Of a stretch of DNA of 64,000 bases, positions 54,761-64,000 are shown piece by piece. The notes under the pieces were generated by a model. It did not search any database, had not been told where the DNA came from, and worked only from the letters and a program-made list of their open reading frames with translations. The DNA comes from Longimicrobiales bacterium (GTDB lineage Bacteria > Gemmatimonadota > Gemmatimonadetes > Longimicrobiales > Gaopeijiaceae): the NCBI GenBank assembly GCA_028284495.1, contig JANQRP010000039.1:20958-84957 (forward strand). Direction: 5' to 3'. Both the position numbers and the translations under genes were made by a program. Positions within the stretch are counted from its first letter, which is position 1. The number at the start of each line of letters is the position of its first letter.

Positions 54761-55379
54761 CGGAATCTCCTCCATCGCCTTCGACGCCGTGGGCCGGGCC
54801 ACCGAGTCCCTCGAGGACGCGGGTCGTGGACGCCTCGAACACCTCGCGGAACCGCTCGGGTGAGTCGATTCCCCGCTGGGCCATCCGACCACGCAGATAG
54901 AGCGAGACCATCCCGTGCGTGTGCGCCCAGAGTGTGGGTGCGACCTGATCGTCACGAAGCACCCCCGCCGCGACGCACTCGCGCACCCGGTCGTCGAAGA
55001 ACTGCCCGACGGCGCAGCCCTGCGCCTGCACACTCTCGGGCAGCTCGCCCTCCCCCATCATCGTCGGAGGCACGAAGAGCACCTCGTAGAGACGCGGGTT
55101 CTCGAGCGCGAAGTCGACGTACCCGGACACGGCCCGCCGGAAGCGGTCGTGAGGCGTCGGCTCGGCCAGCGCCTCGTAGAGCTTGTTCGACAGTCGGCGG
55201 AACGCTTCCCCCATGATCTCGTGGAGGACGTTCTCCTTCGACGCGTAGTGACGGTAGAGCGCGGGCGCGGTGACCCCGACCGACCGGGCGAGTGCGCGCA
55301 TCGAGAAGCCGTCGAAGCCGTCCCGCAGGTACAGCTCCGTCGCCTCGTTCAGAATTCGTTCACGTGTTTCGCTGGACAT
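54747..55379 (-). CDS. TetR-family transcriptional repressor of the efflux operon
   Basis: 210 residues from ATG at 55379. The N-terminal helix-turn-helix is in FSMRALARSVGVTAPALYRHYASKENVL (about residues 24-51, in parts), typical of TetR/AcrR. The C-terminal ligand domain has FEASTTRVLEGLGG. It is the first gene of the tetR-tolC-mfp-rnd operon, so it probably represses its own promoter. It lies only a few bases after the predicted transcription start, suggesting a near-leaderless mRNA. Confidence 0.92.
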   Translation of the reverse strand: MSSETRERILNEATELYLRDGFDGFSMRALARSVGVTAPALYRHYASKENVLHEIMGEAFRRLSNKLYEALAEPTPHDRFRRAVSGYVDFALENPRLYEVLFVPPTMMGEGELPESVQAQGCAVGQFFDDRVRECVAAGVLRDDQVAPTLWAHTHGMVSLYLRGRMAQRGIDSPERFREVFEASTTRVLEGLGGPAHGVEGDGGDSDAAA

Positions 55380-55414
55380 GTTAACACTGTATACAAACCC
55401 GGCGCCGCCCTCAA
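55380..55414 (-). promoter_or_regulatory. Promoter/operator of the tetR efflux operon
   Basis: Minus-strand TTGAGG (55409-55414) with TACAGT (55386-55391) 17 nt away, or TATACA (55388-55393) at 15 nt. The -10 region contains two adjacent palindromes, GTTAAC (55380-55385) and TGTATACA (55388-55395), fitting a TetR operator over the promoter. The ATG follows within about 10 nt. A second GTGTTAAC on the plus strand is at 55525-55532. Confidence 0.45.
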
Positions 55415-55598
55415 TGGGGTCCGGCCCGGCAAGCGATTTGCCCCCACATGGCACGCTTCCGGGTCGGGGCGAGCTCCGACGCCGACGTGGTCGGGTGACG
55501 CTGGCCAGCGCCGCTGCGTAACGGGTGTTAACGCCTCGGTGAGCGGACCCGAGGCACGGTCTCGGCGTCCCGCCGGCGATCGGGCCTGATGAATCGCT

Positions 55599-57869
55599 CT
55601 AGAGAATCGCGTCCAGGTACAGGTCGAGCCGGGTCCGCTTCAGTGGCCCCCGCAGGCCCCGCGAAAGATCGATCCGGACCAGGCCGTCGAGGAAGCTCGC
55701 GCCCACGCCGACCGCGTAGAGGACGTCCTCCTCGAGGAAGTCCTCGTGCGTACCGGCCCACGCGGCGTCACCGAAGAGCGTCAGCGACCCTCCGCGGAGG
55801 CCGCGGGCGAGCTCGAGGCGCGCGCGTCCGTGATCCTCCCCGCGCAGGACGCTGGCGTCGTAGCCCCGGAGCGTCTGCGCGCCCCCGAGGAACCAGTTCC
55901 GCTGCGCCGGGACCGCCGACACGCCCTCGGTGGGCGCCTCGATGTCGAACGCCGTACCGGCCTCCACCTCGATTCCGAATCGCCAGCGCTCCGTGACGGG
56001 CACCCGCGTGCGGAGCGTGGCGCGGGCACGTCCGTACGCGGCGCGCTCCCCACCTTCGTCGTCGGGCGACCAGGTCGCGGCCTGACCGTACAGTTCCAGC
56101 CCGGCCTGCGCCCCCTCGGGATCACGCCCGAACCATGGGCTGATGCGAAGCTCGGCGCCGAACTCGTCGAGTTCGGTCGCTTCCACGTTGGGGCGGAACC
56201 GCCACGAGGAATCGAAGAGGTGGGTGACCGCCACGTCGGTGTTGGTCTCGACCGAACGCTGTCGTTCGCCGTACACCCGCAGTTCCCAGGTCTGTCGGGC
56301 CTCCTGCGGCGGACGGATCCGAAGGTCGGCACCGGACGTGAGGAAGTACTCTCCGTCGTCCCGCCCGAAGAGGAACGCCATGAACGAGTTCCCGAGGTCG
56401 AGATGGCGACCGCGGGGGTCCACGGCCTGAAGATCGTGATAGCCCGCAAGCGCCACGCTGCTCGTGAAGGTGTTGCGCGCGAGGCTCACCCGAGCCTTCG
56501 GCATCAGGTCGGCGACGCCGAAGAGCGCAGTGGCCTCGACGTCGACCGGTCCGAGAAAGCTCCCGAAGCGCGCGTCGCCCGCCACACCGGCCGCCAGCGC
56601 CTCGACCCGGTTGTACCGGAGCGCGTCCGGCCGCCCCAGGCCCCACCCGAGCCGGAACGGCACCGCCTGAACCGGCGGCTGGGGAAGGTCTCCCAGCATG
56701 TCCTCGAACTCGTTCAGATCGTCCTGGCTCAGGAAGCCCGGGGCGTCGTCCCAGATCGGCGGCGGGAGGTACTCGTTGTCGCGCAGCCAGGCGCGATCCG
56801 AAGGGACGAAGCTGTCACCGATGACCTCGAACTCCACGCCCTCGTCCGACGCCAAGCGACCCGCCACGAACGCCATGGCTTCCTCGCGCGATTCGAAGAC
56901 GAGCTCCTCCACATCTCCGAAGGGCGACTCCGCCGTGCCCTCCGCGAGATCGTCCTCGGTGACCACCGATTCGATCCGGTAGGAGATGTCCACTTCCGCC
57001 GGCACCTTGAGGATGCCCACTCGTACCTGGCCTTCCACCCGCATCGCGCGCGGCAGCCAGACCTCGAAGTCCCAGAGCGTGTAGTCGACCGTCACGAGCG
57101 TCATGTCGAACGTCCACGGCTTGAGGAAGCCGGGCACCATCCGGAACTCGCCGTCGGCCTCCTCCTCCGCCACGTCGGGGATGTCGCGCATGATGTCGAG
57201 CCGCTGACTCAGCCGGTACACGGCGCGGACCAGCGCGCCCGTCGTGGGCTCGATCCAGAGCGTGCCCGTCACGAAGTTCGGGCCCGCTCGCCTGGGCACC
57301 ACCCGCAGCTCCACCGCCCGGAGCTCGCGGGCGTCCGGCAGGGTGAGGGTCAGGGTGTCCCCGGCCTGGAACCGGTATAAGTCCTCGGCGAGCGACCCCA
57401 GCGGGTGCACCACGTAGAAGTCGTCCTCGTCGATATCGTCGGCGTCGTCCGTCGACGCGAACCCGAACACGAGCCGGTCGCCGCCCGGATCGAATCCGTC
57501 CGAGATCGCGAAGTCGAGGTCCTCGTTCTCCACCGACACCTCGGCCGGGCCGGGCAACTCGGTGCTGGAAGCGAGGATCTGGGTGAGCTGGTCGTGGTCG
57601 CGGTCCCAGAAGATCCGAGCCGCCGATTCGGACTGGAACACGGTCCGGTCCCGGAGCGGCGTCCGGAGGGCGGCCGCCATGCGCTGCTTCACCAGCGCGG
57701 TGTAGCGGACGACGGCATCGTCCACCGACCGCCACCCGTCCTGGGCGACCCGGAAGAGTGCTTCGCTCTCGGCGTCGGCGAAGGCGGAGCCGCCGTCCTG
57801 GGCCGACGCGGGCGACCCCGCCACAATCGCGGCGAGGAGCAGGCCCCCGCACAGGGCACGCATACCCAT
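55599..57869 (-). CDS. Large outer-membrane barrel protein with N-terminal periplasmic domain
   Basis: 756 residues from ATG at 57869, which overlaps the stop of the upstream gene (TGATG). Signal peptide MRALCGGLLLAAIVAGSPASAQ. Residues 24 to about 370 contain a mixed, acidic region with no motif I recognise (LTLPDARELRAVELRVVPR, MVPGFLKPWTFDMTLVTV). From about residue 400 the pattern is outer-membrane barrel: PLGWGLGRP-like strands, LARGLRGGSLTLFGDAAW, then VGVGASFLDGLVRIDLSRGL and KRTRLDLYLDAIL at the end, which resembles the BamA/Omp85 surface-antigen C-terminus. Clear POTRA repeats are not seen. Function unknown. Confidence 0.8.
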   Translation of the reverse strand: MGMRALCGGLLLAAIVAGSPASAQDGGSAFADAESEALFRVAQDGWRSVDDAVVRYTALVKQRMAAALRTPLRDRTVFQSESAARIFWDRDHDQLTQILASSTELPGPAEVSVENEDLDFAISDGFDPGGDRLVFGFASTDDADDIDEDDFYVVHPLGSLAEDLYRFQAGDTLTLTLPDARELRAVELRVVPRRAGPNFVTGTLWIEPTTGALVRAVYRLSQRLDIMRDIPDVAEEEADGEFRMVPGFLKPWTFDMTLVTVDYTLWDFEVWLPRAMRVEGQVRVGILKVPAEVDISYRIESVVTEDDLAEGTAESPFGDVEELVFESREEAMAFVAGRLASDEGVEFEVIGDSFVPSDRAWLRDNEYLPPPIWDDAPGFLSQDDLNEFEDMLGDLPQPPVQAVPFRLGWGLGRPDALRYNRVEALAAGVAGDARFGSFLGPVDVEATALFGVADLMPKARVSLARNTFTSSVALAGYHDLQAVDPRGRHLDLGNSFMAFLFGRDDGEYFLTSGADLRIRPPQEARQTWELRVYGERQRSVETNTDVAVTHLFDSSWRFRPNVEATELDEFGAELRISPWFGRDPEGAQAGLELYGQAATWSPDDEGGERAAYGRARATLRTRVPVTERWRFGIEVEAGTAFDIEAPTEGVSAVPAQRNWFLGGAQTLRGYDASVLRGEDHGRARLELARGLRGGSLTLFGDAAWAGTHEDFLEEDVLYAVGVGASFLDGLVRIDLSRGLRGPLKRTRLDLYLDAIL

Positions 57870-59167
57870 CACCCTCCCCCCAGCGTCAGCAAGCGGAACC
57901 CCGCCCACTCCACGAGCTGCTCGTCGCCGGCATCGGTGATCACGACGATGCCGCGATTCTCGGCGTTCACGTCGTTCGAACCCTCCAGCTCGAACGTGCG
58001 GCCGTCCAGGAGTGTGACGATCACGCCCTCCCCGCCCCGCGTCTTCTCGATGCGGGCGATCCGCGAGAACTCGATGTCCATGTCGACCCCGTCCGCCTCT
58101 CCGTCGAGGACGTGCCATCCCTCGGACTCGTCGAGATCCCACACGACCCGGCCGGAGATCACCCGGTCCGACTCCGTCTCGACCGACCCGCGCAGGGACC
58201 CGCCCCCATCGACCGGGATCGCCGCGTCGGGCGGCGCCGGATGCAGACGGATCGACGCGAAGTCGTCCCAGTTCACGCGCACCCGACCGACGCCGGGGTC
58301 GCTGACCTCGACGACGCCCGGATTTCCGCCCGCGTCCTGCCTTGGCAGCGTTCGCGGGTCGCCGCCGTCGTTCCGGGTGATCGTCATGGACCGCCCGTGG
58401 CGTTCGATCCTCGTGACGCCCGCGTAGTCGGCGCCGTCCGGACCGCCCGCCACGGGATCGGACACGAACGTCGTTTCGGCGTCCCACGCGATCCAACCGG
58501 TGAACCGCAGGCCCCGGTCGGTCTCGACCGTGCCGTGAAGCCGCGTGCGTGCCGGCACCCGGTCGATCGGCGGCGCCAGCAGCCGTACCTCGGACAGGAC
58601 CGACCACGACAGCGACCGCAGCGATCCGTCCGCCTCCTCGACCTCGAGACCGCGAAAGGCGGGCCCGATGTCGGTACTGGCCGAGCGGAGCTCGATCGAT
58701 GCCCCACCCCGGAGATGGACGATCGCGTTCGAGCCGTCCGGGACGATCCGCTCGATCCATCCGAAGCGGACGCCCGCCTGGACCAGGGTCTCGAAATCCT
58801 CCTCCTCCTCCCACGTGACGCGCACCCCGGGCAACTCGACGCTCCTGCGACGTTCGTCGGCGGATCGATCGGAGAACGCCCGCCGCAGGCGGAGGCCCTC
58901 GTCGCTCGGCAGCCGGTTGCCGTCCAGCACGTCGGCGGTCGTCGTCTCGTTCCGGTCCCAGCGCAGAAACCCCTCCACCACGTCGCCGTCCGTGAGCGTG
59001 ACGCGGCCCCACAGAGCCGCCGGGACCTGCTGCGCCGGCGCAGTCCCGGGGTCGGGCGGGATCAGGGGTGGGTCGGTCTGCTGGAGCCGTCCGGCGAACA
59101 GCTCGGAGGGCAGAAGCAGGCCGGCGGTTGCGACAGCGATCACGAGGCGGGGTGCGGCGGGGCCCAA
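57869..59167 (-). CDS. Secreted protein with three internal repeats, unknown function
   Basis: 432 residues from TTG at 59167 with GGAG six to seven bases upstream; a GTG at 59221 would add 18 residues. A signal peptide is likely (RLVIAVATAGLLLPSELFAG). Three similar units of about 100-150 residues follow: about 51-198, 209-308 and 324-429. Each begins G-x-V-x-T..., has a central G-x-(I/V/L)-x-W-D or R-W-D, then I-x-R-I, and ends near V-x-W-x-x-F or L-S-W-S-V-L before a hydrophobic strand. No family recognised. The stop overlaps the start of the barrel gene (TGATG), so the two are probably made together. A beta-rich periplasmic or surface protein is likely. Confidence 0.7.
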   Translation of the reverse strand: MGPAAPRLVIAVATAGLLLPSELFAGRLQQTDPPLIPPDPGTAPAQQVPAALWGRVTLTDGDVVEGFLRWDRNETTTADVLDGNRLPSDEGLRLRRAFSDRSADERRRSVELPGVRVTWEEEEDFETLVQAGVRFGWIERIVPDGSNAIVHLRGGASIELRSASTDIGPAFRGLEVEEADGSLRSLSWSVLSEVRLLAPPIDRVPARTRLHGTVETDRGLRFTGWIAWDAETTFVSDPVAGGPDGADYAGVTRIERHGRSMTITRNDGGDPRTLPRQDAGGNPGVVEVSDPGVGRVRVNWDDFASIRLHPAPPDAAIPVDGGGSLRGSVETESDRVISGRVVWDLDESEGWHVLDGEADGVDMDIEFSRIARIEKTRGGEGVIVTLLDGRTFELEGSNDVNAENRGIVVITDAGDEQLVEWAGFRLLTLGGG

Positions 59168-59296
59168 TGCGGACTCCGGTTGGTGGCGACGGTGCGGGTA
59201 CGGGCGGCGCGGGGGTGACACGCCTCACCGTCTGGTACGGCGGTCGACGGGCTGCGGTTTCACACGGAGCCCCGACATTCGGTTACACTTTCCCGC

Positions 59297-60310
59297 ATGT
59301 CACGCCAGGTCCTCCACGATCCGATTCCGGCCGCCGCACTGCCGCCGCCGTTCCGTCCCGCCCGGCTGGCCGGGAACCCGCACGTGCAGACCATCGGCGG
59401 CAAGTACTTCCGACGTCCGCCTACCCTTCCCGCTCTTCGCGAGCGATGGGACACGCCCGACGGCGATTTCCTCGACATCGACTTGCTGCTCCCGGACCGC
59501 GACGACGCCCCGTGGTGTGTCGTCCTCCACGGGCTGGAGGGCCACTCGGAGCGTCCGTACGTCCGCTGCGCCGCCGACGCTCTCCGGCGGCGCGGGTTCG
59601 GCGTCGCCGCGCTCAACTTCCGTTCCTGCAGCGGCGAGCCGAACCGGCGCGCCCGGGCCTACCACTCCGGCGAAACGGACGACCTCCGCTTCGTCGTGTC
59701 TCGACTGATCGAGCGGCACCCGCGCTCCCATATCGCCGCGCTCGGGATCTCCCTCGGCGGCAACGTGCTGCTCAAGTATCTGGCCGAGGAGGGTGACGCA
59801 TCGCCCGTACATGCGGCGGTGGCCCTCTCCGTTCCCTACGACCTGAAGGCGGGGTCGGACCTCCTCGAAACCTCCCGTCTCGGTCGGATCTACACGCACT
59901 ACTTTCTTCGCTCGCTGCTTGGGAAGGTGGAGGAGAAGGCCCATCTGCTCGCGGAGGAGGTCGACCTGGATCACGTGCGCGCGGCGAAGACGCTTCGCGA
60001 GTTCGACGACGCGCTCACGGCGCCCCTCCACGACTTCCGGGACGCCGCCGACTACTACGCCCGGTCGAGTTCGGGGCCGCGCATCCCGGAGATCCGCGTT
60101 CCCACCCTTCTGCTGCACGCCGAGGACGACCCCTTCCTGCCGTTCGAGGCCGTGCCGACCGAAGCCATGGGTCGGAACCCGGCGATCCATCCGGTCCTGA
60201 CCCGCCGCGGCGGGCACGTCGGATTCCTCCGCGGCTCCCTGCGGCGCCCCGGGCTGTGGGCCGAAGAGGCCACCGCCCGGTTCCTCGACGTGGTGCTCTC
60301 GGCCCCGTAG
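59297..60310 (+). CDS. YheT-family alpha/beta hydrolase
   Basis: 337 residues from ATG at 59297. The N-terminal FRPARLAGNPHVQTIGGKYF and CVVLHGLEGHSERPYVR are marks of the YheT/UPF0017 family. Nucleophile GISLGG (Ser152), acid in LLHAEDDPFLPFE, His in RRGGHVGFLRG. Some relatives are lipases or esterases acting on acylglycerols; the bacterial role is unknown. No signal peptide, so cytoplasmic. It starts 130 nt from the divergent triple-repeat gene and is followed by the POT transporter gene. Confidence 0.88.
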   Translation: MSRQVLHDPIPAAALPPPFRPARLAGNPHVQTIGGKYFRRPPTLPALRERWDTPDGDFLDIDLLLPDRDDAPWCVVLHGLEGHSERPYVRCAADALRRRGFGVAALNFRSCSGEPNRRARAYHSGETDDLRFVVSRLIERHPRSHIAALGISLGGNVLLKYLAEEGDASPVHAAVALSVPYDLKAGSDLLETSRLGRIYTHYFLRSLLGKVEEKAHLLAEEVDLDHVRAAKTLREFDDALTAPLHDFRDAADYYARSSSGPRIPEIRVPTLLLHAEDDPFLPFEAVPTEAMGRNPAIHPVLTRRGGHVGFLRGSLRRPGLWAEEATARFLDVVLSAP

Positions 60311-60371
60311 TTTGCCGCCGTTCTCGTCGGCGCCCCGGCCGACGCCCCGTACAAGCAGGAGTCACGACCCC

Positions 60372-61874
<1,503 letters not shown>

Positions 61875-62047
61875 CCCGGAGCCGTTGCCGTGTCGTGACG
61901 GGTCCGTGGCGCCGACCCCGTTGCGGGCTCCCCCGCGGCCCAGGGAACGTTCAGGGTCGGCCGGAGGGACCGGTTCCGACATGGCGGGCCACGACGGCCC
62001 CCGGGGCTTTCCCCGGAACGACCAGCATCACGGACGGAGCAGGAACG

Positions 62048-62254
62048 ATGAGAACCGCCGGCACGGTGAAGTGGTTCAACGACTCGAAGGGATTCGGGTT
62101 CATCTCGCCCGAGAGCGGAGCGCGCGACTGCTTCGTGCACTATTCCGCCATCCAGTCCGATGGCTTCAAGTCCCTGGCCGAGGGCGACCGGGTCGAGTTC
62201 GAGATGGTGGAGGGGCCGAAAGGACCGGCGGCGGAGAACGTCGTGCGGGTCTGA
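62048..62254 (+). CDS. Cold-shock domain protein
   Basis: 68 residues from ATG at 62048, preceded by AGGAACG. The single OB-fold cold-shock domain has RNP1 KGFGFI (residues 14-19) and RNP2 DCFVHY (27-32); the usual RNP2 is D(I/V)FVH, so Cys28 is an unusual substitution. It binds single-stranded RNA and DNA. The frame open upstream lacks similarity. The stop is followed by a run of ten C. It has 173 nt of leader that may hold its promoter; I could not identify one. Confidence 0.93.
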   Translation: MRTAGTVKWFNDSKGFGFISPESGARDCFVHYSAIQSDGFKSLAEGDRVEFEMVEGPKGPAAENVVRV

Positions 62255-62288
62255 CCCGCCCCCCCCCCGGTGCCCTGCCGGCCCGGGC

Positions 62289-62783
62289 CTACCTGAAGAA
62301 GGTGGCGTGCCAGGCGTCGCGCGCCGCCACCTCGAACCGTCCGCCACGAAGCGCGCCCACGTCGGTGATCGTCGTGTCGAACACCGGGGTCGAGTCGTCG
62401 ATCGCGCCGTCGCGCGCGAGTCCACGGAACTCGGCCCGGCTCACGCATCGCACCTCGCCGTCGCCATCCCGGTACCAGACCGGCCCGTGCGCGACCAGCT
62501 CGGTGCCCGTATCGGCCTCGAGCGTCTTCAGGTGGCGGACCATGGCGTCGATCGAGCATCCCGAGGGCGGCTCCGAGGCCGGATCGACGGCCACGAACAG
62601 GAAGCGGTCGTCCGCGAGTTCACGACTCGCTCGGAGGGCGTGACCGTGGGCGGCCCAGGCATCGAGGAAGGCGTCAACCGACGCGCCGATTCTCGCCTGC
62701 GCGTCCTCGGCGAGAGGCGCACGCGCGGCGAATACCCAGAGGCGGCCCTCGTCCGGCTGATCCTGGAACGGTACGCGGGCCAT
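62289..62783 (-). CDS. Conserved hypothetical protein (family often labelled ABC transporter ATPase)
   Basis: 164 residues from ATG at 62783, which overlaps the permease stop as TGATG; a TTG three bases earlier is less likely. Sequence segments RLWVFAARAPL, AWAAHGHALRAS, DRFLFVAVDP and PPSGCSIDAMVRHLKTLE match a conserved family seen in Bacteroidota, Gemmatimonadota and relatives, commonly misnamed ABC transporter ATPase; there is no Walker motif here. A tail with FRGLARDGAIDDSTPVFD follows. Function unknown, cytoplasmic. Confidence 0.75.
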   Translation of the reverse strand: MARVPFQDQPDEGRLWVFAARAPLAEDAQARIGASVDAFLDAWAAHGHALRASRELADDRFLFVAVDPASEPPSGCSIDAMVRHLKTLEADTGTELVAHGPVWYRDGDGEVRCVSRAEFRGLARDGAIDDSTPVFDTTITDVGALRGGRFEVAARDAWHATFFR

Positions 62784-63997
62784 CAAGTGCTCGCGGAGGT
62801 GGAGGGGCCGGCGGCGGACCGCGTCGGCGCTCCGGACAGGTCGGCGTCGGAGGACGACGGTATGCTCGCCGGCTGCTTGTCCAGCAGCTGGGCGATCCAG
62901 CGGAGGTCCTGCGTGTTCTCGAGCGAAATCTTCACGATCATCGTGAGTGGGACGGAGAGGAGCGCGCCGATCGGACCCCAGACCCAGCCCCAGAAGAGCA
63001 GCGACAGGATCACGACCAGCGTCGAGAGGCCGAGCCGGCGGCCCATCAGGCTCGGCTCGATGAAGTTACCGAAGACGGTGTTCACCACGACGTACCCGAT
63101 GGCCACCATGAAGGCGTGCGCGAACGACCCGCCGGTGAGGATCAGCGAGAGCGCGATCGCGGGTACGCTCGCGATGATCGATCCGACCGTCGGGATGTAG
63201 TTCAGCGCGAAGGCGATCAGCCCGAGCAGCACGGCGAAATCGAGGTCGAGTGCCCAGCACCAGACCCCGATCAGGAGGCCCGTCGCGAGCGACACGAGCG
63301 TCTTGATACCCAGGTACTGCTGTACCTCGGTGATCACGGTGCGCATGCGCTCCTCGCCGGTCACGCCGTCGCCGAAGATCGCTTCGAGCTTCTTTGGGAG
63401 GACCATCGCCTCGGCCAGCACGAACACCATGATGAGCGCCACGAGCAGCCCCTGCCCGACGAACGCCGCCAGCCCGCCGAGGGCGCTGCCGGCGAAGCCG
63501 AACAGTCGCCCCGGATCGAAGACGTCCACATCCTGCAGGAAGGCGTTCAGGTCGCCGTCGGCGAGCAGGTTGGTCGAGCCCTCGATCGTGGCGGTCCAGC
63601 GCGATCGAAGCTGGGAGAACCCGTCCACGTAGCGCGGCAGCGCATCCTGGAAGTCGGTGAGTGACGCCCATGCGGTCAGAACGAAGAGCGCGAACACACC
63701 GATCACGACGAACATCGACACGCCGATCGCGATCCACCCCGGAACGCCTCGGCTCCGGAGCCCGTTGAGCACCGGGACCGCCAGCACCGACAGGAATACC
63801 GCCAGCGCGAACGGCAGCAGGATCGGCTGGAGGTACTGGAGACCCCAGACGATCACGACGGCTGCGGCCGCCACCACGAGGAAGCGGGCGCCCGGCGTCT
63901 GCTCCGACGAGTTGGCGATCACGGCGTGTGGGGTTGAGTTCGTACCGGCGGGCACCGAATGGTAGGCTCGTGCCCGTGCTTCGGCCACACCCGACAT
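62783..63997 (-). CDS. AI-2E-family transporter (YdiK/TqsA-like permease)
   Basis: 404 residues; the start ATG is at 63997, three bases from the window edge, so upstream extension cannot be excluded. Seven to eight membrane segments, with the family's soluble periplasmic-type loop around residues 120-180 and the conserved late block (NYIPTVGSIIASVPAIAL, GNFIEPSLMGRRLGLS, WGWVWGPIGALLSVPLT). The family exports or imports various small molecules, including AI-2 or Na+/H+; substrate unknown. A tail rich in Ser and Ala ends the protein. Confidence 0.92.
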   Translation of the reverse strand: MSGVAEARARAYHSVPAGTNSTPHAVIANSSEQTPGARFLVVAAAAVVIVWGLQYLQPILLPFALAVFLSVLAVPVLNGLRSRGVPGWIAIGVSMFVVIGVFALFVLTAWASLTDFQDALPRYVDGFSQLRSRWTATIEGSTNLLADGDLNAFLQDVDVFDPGRLFGFAGSALGGLAAFVGQGLLVALIMVFVLAEAMVLPKKLEAIFGDGVTGEERMRTVITEVQQYLGIKTLVSLATGLLIGVWCWALDLDFAVLLGLIAFALNYIPTVGSIIASVPAIALSLILTGGSFAHAFMVAIGYVVVNTVFGNFIEPSLMGRRLGLSTLVVILSLLFWGWVWGPIGALLSVPLTMIVKISLENTQDLRWIAQLLDKQPASIPSSSDADLSGAPTRSAAGPSTSAST

Positions 63998-64000
63998 ACA

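Noticed and set aside
55599..59228. A single 1209-codon minus-strand frame
   Set aside because: The barrel gene's frame is open through the upstream triple-repeat gene. The part before the ATG at 57869 is an Arg/Gly-rich out-of-frame reading; a clear signal peptide marks the real start.
62259..62268. Run of ten C after the cold-shock gene as a phase-variation tract
   Set aside because: It lies in the noncoding gap between two convergent genes and has no start codon or promoter to affect.

Overview
The window is a densely packed, very GC-rich bacterial chromosome segment made almost entirely of housekeeping and envelope genes, mostly on the minus strand. I saw no transposase, integrase, phage gene or CRISPR array. 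Several features indicate a diderm: signal-peptide outer-membrane barrels, an OmpA-type lipoprotein, a TolC/MFP/RND pump and SecDF. A bacillithiol gene (bshA), RNase Y, a CIRCE element at groES and an orphan family usually labelled 'ABC transporter ATPase' fit Gemmatimonadota or a neighbouring FCB-type phylum. That placement is inference from gene content; no rRNA gene is present.

Layout. 1-3 kb: the 3' end of a beta-lactamase-fold hydrolase, a small membrane protein, tRNA-Gly and tRNA-Cys, and a barrel protein. 3-23 kb (minus): a long core cluster that reads, in transcription order, groES-groEL, thrS-alginate-export-like porin, rpmI-rplT-pheS-pheT-coiled-coil gene-zapA-rny-folD-xseA-xseB-ispA-dxs-nadK-recN. 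It is joined by ATGA, GTGA and TGATG overlaps. infC, which usually lies between thrS and rpmI, is missing here; the porin gene sits in its place and rpmI has its own promoter and a hairpin-rich leader. 23.4-35 kb: a plus-strand squalene/phytoene-synthase-like gene faces a minus-strand series secD-secF-tatD-mutL-miaA-bshA-uppP-nadC-birA-coaX, the last five chained by four consecutive 4-nt overlaps.

35-44.8 kb: a receiver-GGDEF protein with a substituted phosphoacceptor, a Sco1-like copper chaperone, murB, a minus-strand set (SnoaL-like, MATE, LON domain, membrane protein, esterase), and a plus-strand chain of four overlapping genes (DUF4442 thioesterase-like, nitronate monooxygenase-like, OmpA lipoprotein, voltage-gated K+ channel with a C-terminal zinc ribbon). 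44.8-59.2 kb (minus): an M1-type peptidase; a TetR-TolC-MFP-RND efflux operon that runs into a DUF1295 gene and a small membrane protein; and a coupled pair coding for a secreted protein of three internal repeats and a large barrel protein. 59.3-64 kb: a YheT-type hydrolase, a POT peptide transporter, a cold-shock protein, an unknown conserved protein and an AI-2E-family permease.

Pathways represented: isoprenoid precursors to C15/C20 and possibly C30 (dxs, ispA, squalene-synthase-like), cell wall (uppP, murB), NAD and CoA and biotin (nadC, nadK, coaX, birA), folate C1 (folD), DNA repair (recN, xseAB, mutL), RNA and translation (rny, miaA, pheST, thrS, L20, L35), protein export and folding (secDF, groESL). 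The strongest candidates for undescribed biology are the triple-repeat protein plus barrel pair, the pseudo-receiver diguanylate cyclase, the thrS-porin coupling in place of infC, and the channel with a zinc ribbon.
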